NCBI GenBank assembly: GCA_020024455.1
Contig: JAHHTU010000030.1
Span: 1-33,183 of the forward strand
Length of the DNA: 33,183 bases
Direction of reading: 5' to 3'
Origin: Anaerotignum sp.
GTDB lineage: Bacteria; Bacillota; Clostridia; Lachnospirales; Anaerotignaceae
Program-made: the position numbers and the translations under genes
In this document: positions 31,441 through 33,183 of the stretch, piece after piece
Numbering within the stretch: the stretch's first letter is position 1
How the letters are laid out: each line of letters opens with the position of its first letter
Notes under the pieces: generated by a model
Told to the model about the DNA's origin: nothing
Seen by the model: the letters and a program-made list of their open reading frames with translations, nothing else
Database searches by the model: none

Positions 31441-33183
31441 TTATTTTGTTACATAATGCAACAATATGGTTGCAACTTCTGCTCTGGATACAGATGCGTT
31501 CGGTTTGGTCACCATGCCGTTGTCTGTTGTGATAATGTTGTTTTGTACAGCCCAGTTTACACTTTCCGCTGCCCAAGAGGAAACATTCTGCAAATTTACT
31601 TCTTTTTTGTTTTCTGTTTTTGTATCTCCTTTATCTTCTGATAATTGATGTAACATTACCAACAATTCTTCTTTTGTGATTGGTTTGTTTGGCACAAATT
31701 TGCCATTGCCCATACCGTTGATGATGCCTTTTTCAGATGCCCATGCAACAGCATTTGCAAAGTAGTCAGATTGTTTCACATCATGGAATACCATACCATT
31801 GCTTATTGCCGGTCTGTCCTCCAAACGATACATCACTTCTGCAAACATTGCTCTTGTCATAGAAGTTTCCGGTGAAAATTTATCTTTTTTCGTACCAAAG
31901 AACAATTCATGACTGGTTACAAAATCCACTGCATCTTTATAAGGTGCTTGTTGCGGAACATCTTTGAATGTTTTGCTGTTATCATAAATTTCCAGTTTTG
32001 CGTCTTGATTTAATGCAACCACCATACCATCTTCTGATACATAAGAATATTTCACAACCTGTTTGTTCCCGTTTTCATCTACAACTGCTGCAACCAATCC
32101 CATATTTTTTGGAACATCGGGAATGGTTACCTTTTGTGTTTCTGCTTTGCCCGTTGTGCTTTGTTGTCTGGATTTTTCCGGCAATGTCACAGTGGCATTG
32201 ATTTTACCGTCTGCTGTAAATGTTGTTTCTGTTTTTGTACCATCAGGTTTTGTCTGTGTGTTTGTGATTGTGCCATCTTTTTCTTTTACCACAGTTTCCA
32301 CTTCACCATTTGGGTGTTTTGTCACTTCCATAGTTGCCCCATCTTTATTTTGGGTTGTGGTTGTTTGTGAACCATCTGGATTTTTGTTTGTATTGCTTGG
32401 CTTGTTGGAAGAAGATGATGAACCGCCACCGCCGCTTGATTTTCTGTATACATTGACTTTACAGGTTGCTGTATGGTTGCCATCTTCTGTGGTTACCGTA
32501 ATCACCGCATTGCCTGTACGTTTTGCAATGACTTGTACTGTGTTTTCTTTGCCATCAACAGATTTAATTTCTGCAATATCACTGGAAATTGTCCATGTAA
32601 CCGCCTGATTTTGTGCTTCTTGTGGGAAAACGGTTGCTGTCAACTCCATAGTAGTGCCTAAACGCATCGTCATGTTTTCTCTGCTTAATTCTACACGTTC
32701 GACAGCGGAAACATCGTCCTTATCTTTGTAATTTGCTGTAATGCTGACTGCATTTTTTGGCATCACAAATGTTGTTTGTTGTTTTGTTGCATCTGCAAAG
32801 TTCACATTCCCTGTCCAACCTGCAAACACTTTTCCTGTTGCAGGCGTATCAGCTGTGATGGTAATTACTTCACCTTCTGCCGCTTTTTCTGCACTTGCAC
32901 GACCACCTGTCACTTGGATTGTGTATTCTTTTGCCACTTCTTCTGTTGTATATATTGCCTCAATGGATACTTCGCCTGTCGGCATCGTAAATGTAGTAAC
33001 TTTTTCTGTTTCATTTGCAAGCTGTACATTACCTGTTTTTACTTCCCATCTTACAAACTTCTTGCCTTGTGGTTCTTCCGCTGTGATGGTGATTTGTTCT
33101 CCTGCTGTTGCCTTTTGTACACTTGCACGACCACCTGTCACTTGGATTGTGTATTCTTTTGCCACTTCTTCTGTTGTATATAT
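31441..33183 (-). CDS. SLH-domain surface protein with beta-repeat and Ig-like domains (5' end outside window)
   Basis: A partial gene: the frame stays open to the right edge, so the true start and signal peptide lie beyond. In order: at least two Listeria-Bacteroides-type beta repeats of about 76 residues (EYTIQVTGGRAS ... FTMP or FVMP); a Big_2 Ig-like domain (VERVELSRENMTMRLG ... CKVNVY); a Gly/Ser-rich linker followed by DGS/DGT-type repeats; a short beta domain; and three SLH domains in the last 175 residues (31444-31968) that bind secondary wall polymer and anchor it to the cell wall. Probably an S-layer-associated or adhesin-like protein. It ends at a strong terminator. Confidence 0.92.
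   Translation of the reverse strand: MYTTEEVAKEYTIQVTGGRASVQKATAGEQITITAEEPQGKKFVRWEVKTGNVQLANETEKVTTFTMPTGEVSIEAIYTTEEVAKEYTIQVTGGRASAEKAAEGEVITITADTPATGKVFAGWTGNVNFADATKQQTTFVMPKNAVSITANYKDKDDVSAVERVELSRENMTMRLGTTMELTATVFPQEAQNQAVTWTISSDIAEIKSVDGKENTVQVIAKRTGNAVITVTTEDGNHTATCKVNVYRKSSGGGGSSSSSNKPSNTNKNPDGSQTTTTQNKDGATMEVTKHPNGEVETVVKEKDGTITNTQTKPDGTKTETTFTADGKINATVTLPEKSRQQSTTGKAETQKVTIPDVPKNMGLVAAVVDENGNKQVVKYSYVSEDGMVVALNQDAKLEIYDNSKTFKDVPQQAPYKDAVDFVTSHELFFGTKKDKFSPETSMTRAMFAEVMYRLEDRPAISNGMVFHDVKQSDYFANAVAWASEKGIINGMGNGKFVPNKPITKEELLVMLHQLSEDKGDTKTENKKEVNLQNVSSWAAESVNWAVQNNIITTDNGMVTKPNASVSRAEVATILLHYVTK
32892..32955 (-). repeat. 64-bp perfect direct repeat in SLH gene, copy 1
   Basis: Identical to 33120-33183, at an offset of 228 bp (76 codons), encoding the start of each beta repeat. 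Continued identity beyond the window is likely. Confidence 0.95.
33120..33183 (-). repeat. 64-bp perfect direct repeat in SLH gene, copy 2
   Basis: Second copy, running into the window edge. It shows that at least one further repeat boundary lies outside. Confidence 0.95.

Noticed and set aside
1..33183. Mobile elements, CRISPR arrays, tRNA and rRNA genes
   Set aside because: No transposase, integrase, regularly spaced repeats or tRNA-like cloverleaf was seen; the only long repeats are inside the SLH gene.

Overview
The window is an AT-rich stretch of a Gram-positive, endospore-forming, anaerobic-type Clostridia chromosome (Lachnospirales-like in flavour; I cannot name the genus). The evidence is spoVAA-spoVAB with a forespore-type promoter, a T-box leader on thrS, a CIRCE site on clpB, an Fe-S type two-subunit serine dehydratase, an SLH-domain surface protein and strong AGGAGG ribosome binding sites throughout. 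Nearly every gene lies on the minus strand, so the window reads naturally from right to left. The exceptions are two tiny plus-strand membrane-peptide genes.

Right to left on the minus strand: a surface protein with repeat, Ig-like and three SLH domains (31441-33183, cut by the window edge); spoVAA-spoVAB (30298-31340); clpB under CIRCE/HrcA control (27549-30245); the SRP/ribosome-maturation operon ylxM-ffh-rpsP-khpA-rimM-trmD (23808-27462), without rplS; a translationally coupled envelope cassette of an MMPL/RND transporter, a 1069-residue GLUG/coiled-coil surface protein and a small Cys-containing protein (17695-23628); an NCS2 nucleobase permease (16076-17550); a serine-use module sdaAB-sdaAA-sstT (12896-15898); an operon of an ABM-fold protein, a DUF402 protein, radC, pspC and trpS (10004-12808); a TetR-type regulator (9327-9954); ybjQ and a CorA-type transporter (7748-9094); thrS with a threonine T-box (5473-7727); a polar amino acid ABC transporter (2774-5214); a coiled-coil protein (1735-2502); and an unassigned gene pair, the second with a formylglycine-generating-enzyme-like region (39-1625).

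The content is mainly core metabolism and translation, with amino acid handling as a theme: threonine charging, serine/threonine uptake, serine deamination and polar amino acid import. The less ordinary parts are: (a) the RND + GLUG/coiled-coil cassette, where the transporter carries a bactofilin-like C-terminal tail and a long helical segment splits the GLUG solenoid of its partner; (b) two plus-strand genes for membrane peptides of 43 and 26 residues, each with its own signals; (c) an 18-nt sequence shared exactly by the TetR promoter and the amino acid ABC transporter promoter, suggesting a regulatory link; (d) a dyad abutting the ylxM ribosome binding site; and (e) near-identical repeats in the SLH protein gene. 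No tRNA, rRNA, CRISPR array, insertion sequence or prophage was seen.
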